A stretch of DNA of 64,000 nt from Virgibacillus_F flavescens (GCF_050574275.1 NZ_CP192260.1:1674001-1738000), one strand, 5' to 3'; shown: positions 34,502-42,350, counted from the first letter of the stretch. Made by a program: numbers and translations. The notes: generated by a model not told the origin, from the sequence alone.

Positions 34502-35452
34502 TTGTCTTTTGCATCCGAGATAAAAAAAGAATTAACATCAATAGAGTTAGATTCGTGCTGTGTCTTTGCCGAGCTATCAGCATTGATTCGGATGAACGGA
34601 GCAATTTCTGTATCCAAGCAGAAATATCTGCTTGACGTTCAAACGGAAAATGCTGCTATTGCACGCAGAATTTATACGTTAATTAAATCACAATATGATA
34701 TACCAGTAGAGTTATTAGTCAGAAGAAAAATGAAACTAAAAAAGAATAATGTGTATATTGTACGAATGAAGCAGGATGTTCGTAAACTACTGGCTGATCT
34801 TGATATTTTACAAGAGCCTTATACGTTCGTTCGTACTATTTCCTCCACATACATTAAAAAAACCTGCTGCAAAAAATCATATTTACGAGGAGCATTCCTT
34901 GCAGGTGGATCCATCAACAACCCAGAAACATCATCCTACCACTTGGAAATATTTAATTTTCATCAGGAGCACAATGATGCTTTATGTGAGTTATTAAATA
35001 AATTTAACCTAAAGGCTCGCAAGCTTGAGCGTAAGAATGGTTTTATTGCATATATTAAAGAAGCAGAAAAAATAACTGAGTTTTTAAGTATTATTGGTGC
35101 ACATAACGCACTATTTAAATTTGAGGACGTACGAATTGTTCGTGACATGCGCAACTCGGTAAATCGAATAGTGAATTGTGAAACAGCAAACCTGAACAAA
35201 ACGATTGGTGCAGCGTTCAGGCAAATTGAAAATATAAAATTAATTGATCGAACAGTTGGACTGGATTCCTTACCAGACAAATTAAAAGAAATTGCTGAAT
35301 TACGAGTGGAACATGAGGATATATCGTTGAAAGAACTAGGAGAACTTGTAACAACTGGTAAAATTTCAAAGTCAGGTGTGAATCATCGGTTAAAGAAAAT
35401 TGATGAATACGCCGATAAAATCCGTAATGGTGAAGAAGAAATTACTAAATAA
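34502..35452 (+). CDS. whiA: DNA-binding protein WhiA
   Basis: Nucleoid-associated homing-endonuclease-like protein; in B. subtilis it affects division and chromosome segregation. Start TTG 34502 (AGGGGAGGTG site) gives MSFASEIKKEL, the family N terminus, and 316 residues; GTG 34493 falls inside the site. LAGLIDADG-like fold with YLRGAFLAGGSI and a C-terminal helix-turn-helix (ELGELVTTGKISKSGVNHR). The TTG start may keep expression low. Confidence 0.95.
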   Translation: MSFASEIKKELTSIELDSCCVFAELSALIRMNGAISVSKQKYLLDVQTENAAIARRIYTLIKSQYDIPVELLVRRKMKLKKNNVYIVRMKQDVRKLLADLDILQEPYTFVRTISSTYIKKTCCKKSYLRGAFLAGGSINNPETSSYHLEIFNFHQEHNDALCELLNKFNLKARKLERKNGFIAYIKEAEKITEFLSIIGAHNALFKFEDVRIVRDMRNSVNRIVNCETANLNKTIGAAFRQIENIKLIDRTVGLDSLPDKLKEIAELRVEHEDISLKELGELVTTGKISKSGVNHRLKKIDEYADKIRNGEEEITK

Positions 35453-35464
35453 TGCAAGATTATG

Positions 35465-35486
35465 ATAGCGCATGAATATGCGCTAT
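35465..35486 (+). other. Stem-loop between whiA and crh
   Basis: 9-bp perfect stem ATAGCGCAT/ATGCGCTAT (35465-35473, 35478-35486) with tetraloop GAAT and no T run. It could be a partial attenuator or processing/stability element separating crh from the operon upstream. Confidence 0.55.
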
Positions 35487-35501
35487 TTATATAGTTATAT
35501 C

Positions 35502-35515
35502 TGAATGCGCTTACA
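35502..35515 (+). promoter_or_regulatory. cre-like site in the crh leader
   Basis: TGAATGCGCTTACA agrees with the core consensus TGNAANCGNWNNCW at all but one position (T instead of A at position 5). It ends 5 bases before the crh ribosome site. Suggests CcpA control of crh or of the transcript. Confidence 0.4.
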
Positions 35516-35536
35516 GTATAAGGGAGGATGATAGGA

Positions 35537-35791
35537 TTGGTTGAAAGAGTAGTAACGATAGAATTGGAAACGGGTCTGCAATCACGTCCTGCTGCCCATT
35601 TCGTGCAGGAAGCAAACAGGTATGCAGCACACCTGTTTCTCGAAAAAGACGGAAAGAGAGTCAATGCGAAAAGCATAATGGGTTTAATGAGTCTTGCAAT
35701 TGCCATGGGTGAAGAAGTGACACTGATTGCGGAAGGCACTGATGAAGAAACTGCACTTGAAGAATTGACTATGCTTGTGTCTAAACGATAG
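35537..35791 (+). CDS. crh: HPr-like catabolite repression protein Crh
   Basis: HPr paralogue that binds CcpA when phosphorylated on Ser46 but cannot carry PTS phosphate. Start TTG 35537, 9 bases after AGGGAGG, gives MVERVVTIELETGLQ with Gln at position 15 where HPr has the catalytic His15, and Ser46 in NAKSIMGLMS. This is exactly the Crh pattern; 84 residues. ATG 35528 would overlap the ribosome site and shift the numbering. Kinase HprK is encoded at 21184. Confidence 0.96.
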   Translation: MVERVVTIELETGLQSRPAAHFVQEANRYAAHLFLEKDGKRVNAKSIMGLMSLAIAMGEEVTLIAEGTDEETALEELTMLVSKR

Positions 35792-35811
35792 TTTTATTGC
35801 AATTTGTTTGC

Positions 35812-35880
35812 AGCCGCTGCCCGTAGGCACTTCGCTTTCCGTGGGAGGCGGGAGGGGTGAGCCTTTCCTCTTGGTCACTG
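35812..35880. repeat. Fragment of a GC-rich Bacillaceae repeat
   Basis: GCCGCTGCCCGTAGGCAC then TTCGCTTTCCGTGGGAGG. It shares CGCTTTCCGTGGG with the element at about 42470. GC-rich island in AT-rich surroundings after crh. Confidence 0.5.
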
Positions 35881-35920
35881 AAAAAGTTACATGACATACG
35901 GATTTAATGGATCTGCGATC

Positions 35921-36046
35921 GCATCATCGAATTCACTTCGCTTTCCGCGGGCACGGCTTCAGCTTCCTCGGATAAGCAAAGACCGCTTTCCTGCGGGATC
36001 TTCAGCTCGTGCTGTTCCCGCAGGAGTCTCGTGAATTCGATGATGC
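35921..36046. repeat. 126-bp element with 16-bp perfect terminal inverted repeats
   Basis: Ends GCATCATCGAATTCAC (35921-35936) and GTGAATTCGATGATGC (36031-36046) are perfect complements. The interior has a CCTGCGGGA/TCCCGCAGG hairpin. Two interior 21-base stretches (about 35940-35960 and 36007-36027) reappear in reverse orientation in the pgk-tpiA gap. The 541-base crh-clpP gap holds this, the fragment before it and AT-rich remnant sequence (36050-36280) in which I see no gene. Confidence 0.75.
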
Positions 36047-36285
36047 TTGGTTAAAGTGAAATATTGATTTTTAACATCTACCTCTTTTTCAGTAGCCTAC
36101 CTTTCCTCCTATAGGAGTCTTAGTGTATACGAGAATCTGGGTATATATGTTCACTTAATCAAAATTCAGGAGAGTGAATCGACAATCATTTTATACGTAA
36201 TAGCGATCCTGGACGGCAGCAACGGAAATAAGTCTAAAATTCACTCGCATTTTATAAGTTTGCAACAAAAAAGCTATAAAAATAA

Positions 36286-36325
36286 AAACACCCTGTTCGG
36301 GCGCTGCGGCCTAGACAGGGTGTTT
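36286..36325 (-). terminator. Terminator of clpP
   Basis: 11-bp stem (36286-36296 with 36315-36325); on the minus strand followed by T-rich sequence (complement of AAAAATAAAAA). Confidence 0.85.
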
Positions 36326-36332
36326 GCTGTTA

Positions 36333-36926
36333 TTATTTTTTATCAGAACTTCTGCTTAGTATCTTATCAATTAAACCGTAGTCTACAGCTTGATCTGCTG
36401 TCATAAAGTTATCACGGTCTGTATCTCTTTCGATAACTTCGATTGGTTGACCAGTGCGTTCCGAAAGAATTTCGTTAATCTTTCCGCGCATTTGAATAAT
36501 TCGTCTTGCATGAATTTCAATGTCGGAAGCTTGACCTTGTGTGCCACCAAGTGGTTGGTGAATCATTACTTCACTATTAGGAAGCGAATATCTCTTACCT
36601 TTTTCACCAGCAACCAATAGAAATGCTCCCATTGATGCCGCCATTCCTGTACAAATTGTTGATACATCTGCTTTAATGTACTGCATTGTATCATAAATAG
36701 CCATTCCTGCTGTGATAGAGCCACCAGGAGAGTTGATGTATAGTGATATGTCTTTATCAGGATCCTCTGCTTCTAAGAACAACAATTGTGCCACAATAGA
36801 GTTGGCTACGTTGTCGTCGATAGCACTCCCTAACATTATAACTCGGTCTTTAAGTAAACGTGAATAAATGTCATAAGCACGTTCCCCGCGATTTGTCTGT
36901 TCAATGACTGTTGGTATTAAATTCAT
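36333..36926 (-). CDS. clpP: ATP-dependent Clp protease proteolytic subunit
   Basis: Tetradecameric serine protease working with ClpX, ClpC or ClpE. 197 residues from ATG 36926 behind a perfect AGGAGGA; the longer open frame upstream has no site. Catalytic triad Ser98 (TGMAASMGA), His123 (MIHQPLGG) and Asp172 (RDTDRDNF). No propeptide beyond the first few residues. Its promoter overlaps a perfect CtsR box (36994-37023), so heat-shock and stress control is expected. Confidence 0.98.
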   Translation of the reverse strand: MNLIPTVIEQTNRGERAYDIYSRLLKDRVIMLGSAIDDNVANSIVAQLLFLEAEDPDKDISLYINSPGGSITAGMAIYDTMQYIKADVSTICTGMAASMGAFLLVAGEKGKRYSLPNSEVMIHQPLGGTQGQASDIEIHARRIIQMRGKINEILSERTGQPIEVIERDTDRDNFMTADQAVDYGLIDKILSRSSDKK

Positions 36927-36993
36927 CGATTTTTCCTCCTTTATGAGTTCAACCTCACCCAGTTTACCTGGATCAGTTTGATTGGATAATTTT

Positions 36994-37023
36994 ATGATAA
37001 CGAATAGGTCAAAAAAGGTCAAA
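36994..37023 (-). promoter_or_regulatory. clpP promoter overlapped by a CtsR box
   Basis: The plus strand 37007-37023 reads GGTCAAAAAAGGTCAAA, a full match to the CtsR heptad repeat GGTCAAA-N3-GGTCAAA. On the minus strand -35 TTGACC (37017-37022) and -10 TATCAT (36994-36999) are 17 bases apart, so the operator covers the -35 and spacer. Confidence 0.88.
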
Positions 37024-37157
37024 CATAAACAACTAATAATTGATCATAAAATTCACTTTCCATCATTCCCATTATGAAGTATATTAAACCATTTGTACAA
37101 AATTACAGAAATGAGGTTGTCTCGTATCATCTTTATAAATTAGTCAGGAAAAATAAC

Positions 37158-37186
37158 TTGTGTGTTTAGCGCATGGACGTTATAAT
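37158..37186 (+). promoter_or_regulatory. Promoter of tRNA-Arg
   Basis: -35 TTGTGT (37158-37163), 17-base spacer, -10 TATAAT (37181-37186), 30 bases before the tRNA. Confidence 0.7.
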
Positions 37187-37216
37187 ATTCTATGTGTCTC
37201 ATTCAGATTTTAGTAT

Positions 37217-37289
37217 GCGCCCATAGCTCAGGGGATAGAGCATTGGTTTCCGGTACCAAGGGTCGGGGGTTCAAATCCCTCTGGGTGCA
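37217..37289 (+). tRNA. tRNA-Arg (anticodon CCG)
   Basis: 73-nt cloverleaf: acceptor GCGCCCA/TGGGTGC, D-arm GCTCAGGGGATAGAGC, anticodon arm TTGGT-TTCCGGT-ACCAA giving anticodon CCG (codon CGG), and T-arm with GGTTCAAATCC. The 3' CCA is not encoded (discriminator A then CTT), so it needs CCA addition. Single tRNA with its own promoter and terminator. Confidence 0.95.
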
Positions 37290-37305
37290 CTTATGTAAAT
37301 ACAGA

Positions 37306-37346
37306 AACAGCAAGAGTGACTCTTTCAGTCTCTCTTGCTGTTTTTT
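37306..37346. terminator. Terminator shared by tRNA-Arg and the convergent small gene
   Basis: 11-bp stem (37306-37316 with 37332-37342) then T6 on the plus strand. Confidence 0.85.
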
Positions 37347-37363
37347 CGTGATCCTTCAATTAC

Positions 37364-37525
37364 CTATTTTCGCTTATTTGTTACGCCTACTTGTTCATCC
37401 ACAATCCCGGTTAAATCCTTTACGGCTTCTTCTTTCGAATAGTTTTTATCATGATCCAATTGTGATGCTACATGTAAAATTTGCGCTATCAGGGAGTGTT
37501 GAAGATACCTTTCATGTAAATCCAT
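37364..37525 (-). CDS. Small uncharacterised protein, 53 residues
   Basis: An open frame starting ATG 37525 with AAGGA 8 bases upstream, ending TAG 37366. The protein begins MDLHERYLQHSLIAQIL and ends EQVGVTNKRK; it is helical, charged, without Cys, signal or membrane segment. It faces tRNA-Arg and ends near their shared terminator. Good ribosome site and codon use like its neighbours suggest a real gene. I do not recognise the family. Confidence 0.6.
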   Translation of the reverse strand: MDLHERYLQHSLIAQILHVASQLDHDKNYSKEEAVKDLTGIVDEQVGVTNKRK

Positions 37526-37629
37526 ATCATCATTCCTTCTCGAGTCTATAGGTACAGTTTACCTATTTAGTAAAAAAATATGTAAAAAATCCCCACTAGT
37601 TATTGTAGGGAATATCTAAACAGATTCAA

Positions 37630-38259
37630 TTAACTTGATTTTTTATAGGATTCTACCTGGAAATTTCGTTTTTTGTAAAAGTAGGCAACTGTATTCATGA
37701 CGGAAACAGGTATCTTCTTCGGAAAGTAATGTTTTGAATAAAACGTGTAAAATGCTTTTCTTAAATCAGACCATTGTCTGCAGTCTTTGGTTTGTCTGAA
37801 CCTTGCTACGTCAATTAACTTAACGTTTCCTTCCGGGGTTAAAATTATATTGCGAAGGTGAATATCTGATGGGTTCAATCCTGATTGTCTTGCCATATTA
37901 AGAGCCAGGTCCGTATCAGTAATCGCTGAGTGTGTAAGTAGGATTCCCTGGGACAAACATTCGAATAATGTATACCCTTCGATAAAATCAATCAGCAAGT
38001 AATTACTACCCGCCTCGTATAGAGTTGGGAAATATGGATTTCCTTTAAGAATTTCGTATATTTCTGCTTCTTCCTTTGCCAGATGAATAGAGTTTGGAAA
38101 GAAGACTTTGAGTGCATTATTAGTAGAAAGGATTTTAAATACCACAGCGCTTCTGCCTGCAGCAATGAACTCCAGACTCTTGTCTTTTTCTAAGACTAGG
38201 ACATCATTTTTATCCACTTTAAATTTAACGCTATCAACTAATTCGCAGGTTGATTTCAT
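37630..38259 (-). CDS. Protein-kinase-like protein, YrzF type
   Basis: 209 residues with a compact kinase fold: glycine-loop-like AAGRSAVVFK, the ATP-binding Lys in ALKVFF, Glu in the C-helix (AKEEAEIYEIL), hinge LLIDFIEGYTLF, catalytic loop LNPSDIHLRNIIL with Asp and Asn, and a DFG-equivalent LIDVARF. It is shorter than Hanks kinases, similar to B. subtilis YrzF-type proteins. Substrate unknown. Divergent from the glutaredoxin-like gene. Confidence 0.8.
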   Translation of the reverse strand: MKSTCELVDSVKFKVDKNDVLVLEKDKSLEFIAAGRSAVVFKILSTNNALKVFFPNSIHLAKEEAEIYEILKGNPYFPTLYEAGSNYLLIDFIEGYTLFECLSQGILLTHSAITDTDLALNMARQSGLNPSDIHLRNIILTPEGNVKLIDVARFRQTKDCRQWSDLRKAFYTFYSKHYFPKKIPVSVMNTVAYFYKKRNFQVESYKKSS

Positions 38260-38403
38260 GTAAGCACCCCTTTCTTCTATAATATAGGGTGAAAGTTATT
38301 ACCGCTACTAAATCGTTCTGAATGGTGAAACGTGAAAAAAACCTTCACTTATGTAAAAATATGAATAGATTGTTGTTTATAGTACAAAATAGAGGGGAAT
38401 CGT

Positions 38404-38661
38404 ATGATACATGTAAACTTTTATACAAAAGAAAATTGTACATTGTGTGAGGAAGCACTGGTGCTTTTAGATATGCTTAAGTTGGATTATCCGCATACAC
38501 TCGAATTAAAGGATATATATTCGAATGACGAGTGGCTAGAAAAGTATCATTTCTCAATTCCGGTCATTCGTGTAAATGATAAAGAATTGAACTGCGAAGA
38601 GATTTCTTATGAGTCAGTTGAATCGCTGTTAAAGGAAGCATACAATAAACGTATTACTTGA
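38404..38661 (+). CDS. Glutaredoxin-like protein (DUF836 type)
   Basis: 85 residues with a thioredoxin-like fold: CTLCEEA redox motif at residues 13-16 after an N-terminal beta strand (IHVNFYTKEN), then the cis-Pro stretch FSIPVIRVND. The family commonly stands upstream of cggR in bacilli. A thiol-disulfide role is inferred; no partner is visible. Confidence 0.82.
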   Translation: MIHVNFYTKENCTLCEEALVLLDMLKLDYPHTLELKDIYSNDEWLEKYHFSIPVIRVNDKELNCEEISYESVESLLKEAYNKRIT

Positions 38662-38685
38662 ATAATGTAGCGAGTATGGTAAAAT
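38658..38685 (+). promoter_or_regulatory. Promoter of the cggR-gapA operon
   Basis: -35 TTGAAT (38658-38663), spacer 16, extended -10 TGG-TAAAAT (38680-38685). It starts at the end of the glutaredoxin-like gene. Confidence 0.55.
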
Positions 38686-38748
38686 AAAAGTAAGCAAATA
38701 AGAGATTTGCCTATTTTTTTACAGTGAGCAGGACAAAATATAACCATC

Positions 38749-38764
38749 CGGGACTTATTTGTCC
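38749..38764 (+). promoter_or_regulatory. CggR operator half
   Basis: CGGGACTTATTTGTCC fits the CggR operator unit CGGGAC-N-TGTCC, with 5 rather than 6 bases between the arms. A weaker AGGAC copy lies about 19 bases upstream. Located between promoter and cggR start, as in B. subtilis. Confidence 0.6.
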
Positions 38765-38785
38765 AGTGAACAAAGGAGCCACTTT

Positions 38786-39805
38786 ATGCAATCATTAATT
38801 GAATTGCAAAAAAAAGTATTTCCAGATCTTCTGGATGTAATGAAGGATCGGTATGCAGTGTTGCATACAATCAATCAGTTCGAGCCAATTGGACGTCGCA
38901 GTTTAGCAGAACGAGCAAAGATGACGGAACGGACTGTCCGTGGTGAAGTTGATTTTTTACAGAAGCACAATATGATTGGGGTTTCTGGCAAAGGGATGCA
39001 TATTACACAAGAAGGAAAGGATATTCTAAATCAACTGAGCCTGTTTATGCGAGATATTACAGGATTAAATGTTTTAGAAAGCCAGTTACAGGATAAATTG
39101 AATATAGACCAGGTTATGATTGTACGAGGTAATAGTGACCAGGAAGAATGGGTCAAGCATGAGTTGGGAAAGGCTGCAGTTAAATACTTAAAATCTCATG
39201 TGACAACGAAGCAAACGATAGCAGTCACTGGTGGTACAACGATGGCGTCGGTTGCACATGTGATGTCACCATTTGAAAATGCTGAGAATTGTATGTTTGT
39301 TCCAGCTCGTGGTGGAATTGGCGAAAAGGTAGAAAGCCAGGCAAATACAATTGTTGCTGAAATGGCGAAGCGTACACATGGTGATTACCGAATGTTATAT
39401 GTGCCGGACCCATTGAGTGAACAATCTTATCAAACGATGTTAAATGAACCATCTATTCAGGAAATAACAGCGCTGATTCGATCAGCGGATTTCATCTTGC
39501 ATGGTATTGGTGATGCCCTGACAATGGCTAATCGAAGAAAGACGAGTAAAGCTGTCATTGAACAGCTTGAAAAAGATCAGGCTGTAAGTGAAGCATTCGG
39601 CTATTACTTTAATAGTGTTGGCGATGTCGTTCATAAAGTACGAACGATTGGTATCCAACTGGAAGATTTGAAATCAGTGAATAATGTGGTTGCAATTGCT
39701 GGTGGCCGTTCAAAAGCCCATGCGATTACATCCTACTTTAATCAAGCGAAAGCGGATTTACTCATAACGGATGAAGCGGCAGCAGAAGCTATCATTCACG
39801 ATTAA
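38786..39805 (+). CDS. cggR: Central glycolytic genes regulator CggR
   Basis: SorC/DeoR-type repressor released by fructose-1,6-bisphosphate. Start ATG 38786 (AAAGGAG site) gives 339 residues, the family length; the open frame extends 9 codons upstream over the operator. N-terminal helix-turn-helix (GRRSLAERAKMTERTVRGEV) and a sugar-phosphate-binding domain (TGGTTMASVAHVM, ARGGIGEKVESQAN). First gene of the glycolytic operon, autoregulated. Confidence 0.96.
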   Translation: MQSLIELQKKVFPDLLDVMKDRYAVLHTINQFEPIGRRSLAERAKMTERTVRGEVDFLQKHNMIGVSGKGMHITQEGKDILNQLSLFMRDITGLNVLESQLQDKLNIDQVMIVRGNSDQEEWVKHELGKAAVKYLKSHVTTKQTIAVTGGTTMASVAHVMSPFENAENCMFVPARGGIGEKVESQANTIVAEMAKRTHGDYRMLYVPDPLSEQSYQTMLNEPSIQEITALIRSADFILHGIGDALTMANRRKTSKAVIEQLEKDQAVSEAFGYYFNSVGDVVHKVRTIGIQLEDLKSVNNVVAIAGGRSKAHAITSYFNQAKADLLITDEAAAEAIIHD

Positions 39806-39848
39806 GTCCTAAATATATAAAATTAAGTAACTAATAGGAGGAAATAAA

Positions 39849-40856
39849 ATGACAGTAAAAATAGGTATTAACGGGTTTGGACGTATTGGACGTAATGTAT
39901 TCCGTCAAGCAATGAATAATGACGAGGTTGAAGTGGTAGCAGTTAACGATTTAACAGACGCAGACATGCTTGCGCATCTATTAAAATACGATTCTGTACA
40001 TGGTCAACTAGAGAAAGAAGTAACAGTAAATGGATCAAATATCGTTGTTGGCGGTAAAGAAATTAAAGTACTAACAGAACGTGATCCAGCTAATCTAGGT
40101 TGGGGAGATCTTGGTGTAGAAGTTGTAATTGAGTCTACTGGACGTTTCACAGCGCGCGAAGATGCTAAAAAGCACATCGATGCTGGTGCTAAGAAAGTTA
40201 TCATTTCTGCTCCAGCAAAAGAAGAAGATTTAACAATGGTAATGGGTGTTAATGAACAGGACTACGATTCTGAAAAGCACCATATTGTTTCAAACGCTTC
40301 TTGTACAACAAACTGTATTGCACCATTAGCTAAAGTATTACACGATAGTTTCGGACTTAAGCGCGGTCTAATGACAACAGTTCATTCGTATACAAATGAT
40401 CAGCAAATTCTTGATTTACCGCACAAGGATTACCGTCGTGCCCGTGCAGCTGCACAAAACATTATTCCAACAACTACAGGAGCTGCAAAAGTTGTAGGAA
40501 AAGTATTACCTGAATTAGAAGGTAAACTAAACGGAATGGCTGTACGCGTTCCAACTCCAGACGGTTCACTTGTCGACTTAGTTGCTGAACTTGATAAGAA
40601 CGTTACTGCAGAAGAAGTAAACAAAGCATTTAAAGAAGCTGCAGAAGGAGATCTTAAAGGAATTGTAGGATACTCTGAAGAACCGCTTGTATCTTCTGAC
40701 ATCGTAGGTAACACGCATTCTTCTTTATTTGATGCATTATCTACAATGACACTTGAAGATAACATGGTGAAAGTAGTTTCTTGGTATGACAATGAAATGG
40801 CATACTCTGCACGTTGTGTAGACTTAGCTGTTTATATTAAAAGCCAAGGACTATAA
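39849..40856 (+). CDS. gapA: Glyceraldehyde-3-phosphate dehydrogenase, glycolytic
   Basis: NAD-dependent oxidation and phosphorylation of GAP to 1,3-bisphosphoglycerate. 335 residues; Rossmann motif INGFGRIGRNVFRQA, catalytic Cys in NASCTTNCIAP and His about 27 residues later. Ribosome site TAGGAGG is strong and codon use is highly biased, as for abundant proteins. Position after cggR identifies the glycolytic GapA rather than gluconeogenic GapB. Confidence 0.98.
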   Translation: MTVKIGINGFGRIGRNVFRQAMNNDEVEVVAVNDLTDADMLAHLLKYDSVHGQLEKEVTVNGSNIVVGGKEIKVLTERDPANLGWGDLGVEVVIESTGRFTAREDAKKHIDAGAKKVIISAPAKEEDLTMVMGVNEQDYDSEKHHIVSNASCTTNCIAPLAKVLHDSFGLKRGLMTTVHSYTNDQQILDLPHKDYRRARAAAQNIIPTTTGAAKVVGKVLPELEGKLNGMAVRVPTPDGSLVDLVAELDKNVTAEEVNKAFKEAAEGDLKGIVGYSEEPLVSSDIVGNTHSSLFDALSTMTLEDNMVKVVSWYDNEMAYSARCVDLAVYIKSQGL

Positions 40857-40862
40857 GAATAG

Positions 40863-41046
40863 AAAAGTGAAAGCATCCGCTAAGCGAGCCTAACTGTTTG
40901 CTCATCGCTGGACGCTGGAGCTAGACTGAAAAGCGCAAGCGTCCGCTTGGCGACGTACAAATAGATAGGAATGTGAAAGTACGGTGAACTGTCCGTACAT
41001 TCATCAGAACTACCTATTTGCTAGTCGCTGGACGCTGGAGCTAGAC
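40863..41046 (+). repeat. Two bcr1-like elements in tandem between gapA and pgk
   Basis: A truncated copy (about 40863-40926) and a fuller copy (about 40927-41046) both end in CGCTGGACGCTGGAGCTAGA. The fuller copy begins GAAAAGCGCAAGCGTCCGC and its interior has nested inverted repeats (CAAATA/TATTTG, GTACGG/CCGTAC), predicting a long hairpin. They occupy most of the 312-base gap. Confidence 0.75.
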
Positions 41047-41064
41047 AAAAAGTTCATATATACT

Positions 41065-41092
41065 AGAGGGGGAACTTTTTCCTCCTCTTTTT
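41065..41092 (+). terminator. Terminator-like hairpin before pgk
   Basis: 10-bp stem with one G-U pair (41065-41074 with 41079-41088) and T-rich tail. It could limit read-through from gapA to pgk. Confidence 0.65.
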
Positions 41093-41168
41093 CATTACTA
41101 TGACTAACTCATGTAAATTTGGGGAAAACAAGCATTGGAGCATTATACATAACATAAGGAGGATTTTT

Positions 41169-42350
41169 ATGAATAAAAAAACTCTAAAGGATCTTGAATT
41201 AAAAGGGAAAAAAGTCTTTTGCCGAGTTGATTTTAACGTACCAATGGCCGAAGGCAAGGTTAGTGATGATACACGAATAAAAGCAGCACTTCCTACTATT
41301 AAGTATCTAACGGAACAAGGAGCACTTGTTATATTAGCCAGTCATCTTGGACGACCAAAAGGTGAAGTAGTAGAGGATTTAAGACTTGACCCAGTCGCTA
41401 AACGATTGAGTGATTTGCTCGGCAAAGAAATAACAAAAACCGATGAAGTGTATGGTAAGGAAGTAAACGAAGCGTTGTCACGGTTAAGTGATGGCGATGT
41501 TTTATTAATCGAGAATGTTCGTTTTGAAGCTGGCGAAGAAAAAAATGATGACGAGTTAGCTCAGGAATTTGCCAATATGGCAGACTTTTATGTAAATGAT
41601 GCGTTTGGAGCAGCTCATCGCGCACATGCATCAACAGCCGGAGTTGCCAACAAATTGCCTTCTGCTGCAGGACTTTTAATGGAAAAAGAGATTGATGTAT
41701 TAGGTAAAGCACTGAAAAATCCAGATCGTCCGTTTACAGCAATAATTGGTGGTGCCAAAGTTAAAGATAAAATTGGTGTTATCGATCACTTGCTGGATAA
41801 AGTGGATAATTTGATTATTGGTGGAGGGCTTTCTTACACCTTTATCAAGGCGCAGGGGCATGAAATCGGTGAATCTCTGCTGGAAGAAGATAAACTTGAT
41901 ATTGCGAAACAATTTATGGAAAAAGCAAAAAAGAATGGCGTAAATTTATTACTGCCTACAGATGTTGTTATCGCTGATGATTTTTCAAAGGATGCGAATA
42001 CCAAGATTGTAGCGGTTGATGAAATACCTGCCGATTGGCAAGGGCTGGATATTGGTCCGAAAACACGCGATACATTCCGTGAAGTTGTAGCGGATTCGAA
42101 GCTCATCATTTGGAATGGACCGATGGGAGTATTTGAATTCAATGCATTTGCTGGTGGTACCCAGGCGGTAGCTGAAGCATTAGCTGAAACAAGTGGGTAT
42201 ACTGTAATTGGTGGCGGCGACTCTGCTGCAGCTGCTAGCAAGTTCGGCTTTGCAGATGACATGGATCATGTGTCAACAGGTGGCGGAGCTTCACTTGAGT
42301 TTATGGAAGGTAAAGACCTTCCAGGCGTACAAGCGTTAGACGATAAATAA
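41169..42350 (+). CDS. pgk: Phosphoglycerate kinase
   Basis: Transfers phosphate from 1,3-bisphosphoglycerate to ADP. Start ATG 41169 (AAGGAGG site) gives 393 residues; the frame open upstream to 41100 is non-coding. Motifs: CRVDFNVPM, ASHLGRPKG, the hinge and C-domain nucleotide site GGGDSAAAA. Codon use is less extreme than in gapA. Confidence 0.98.
   Translation: MNKKTLKDLELKGKKVFCRVDFNVPMAEGKVSDDTRIKAALPTIKYLTEQGALVILASHLGRPKGEVVEDLRLDPVAKRLSDLLGKEITKTDEVYGKEVNEALSRLSDGDVLLIENVRFEAGEEKNDDELAQEFANMADFYVNDAFGAAHRAHASTAGVANKLPSAAGLLMEKEIDVLGKALKNPDRPFTAIIGGAKVKDKIGVIDHLLDKVDNLIIGGGLSYTFIKAQGHEIGESLLEEDKLDIAKQFMEKAKKNGVNLLLPTDVVIADDFSKDANTKIVAVDEIPADWQGLDIGPKTRDTFREVVADSKLIIWNGPMGVFEFNAFAGGTQAVAEALAETSGYTVIGGGDSAAAASKFGFADDMDHVSTGGGASLEFMEGKDLPGVQALDDK

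Noticed and set aside
37192..37551. 119-codon open frame across tRNA-Arg
   Set aside because: Covers a tRNA gene and its terminator; not a protein gene.
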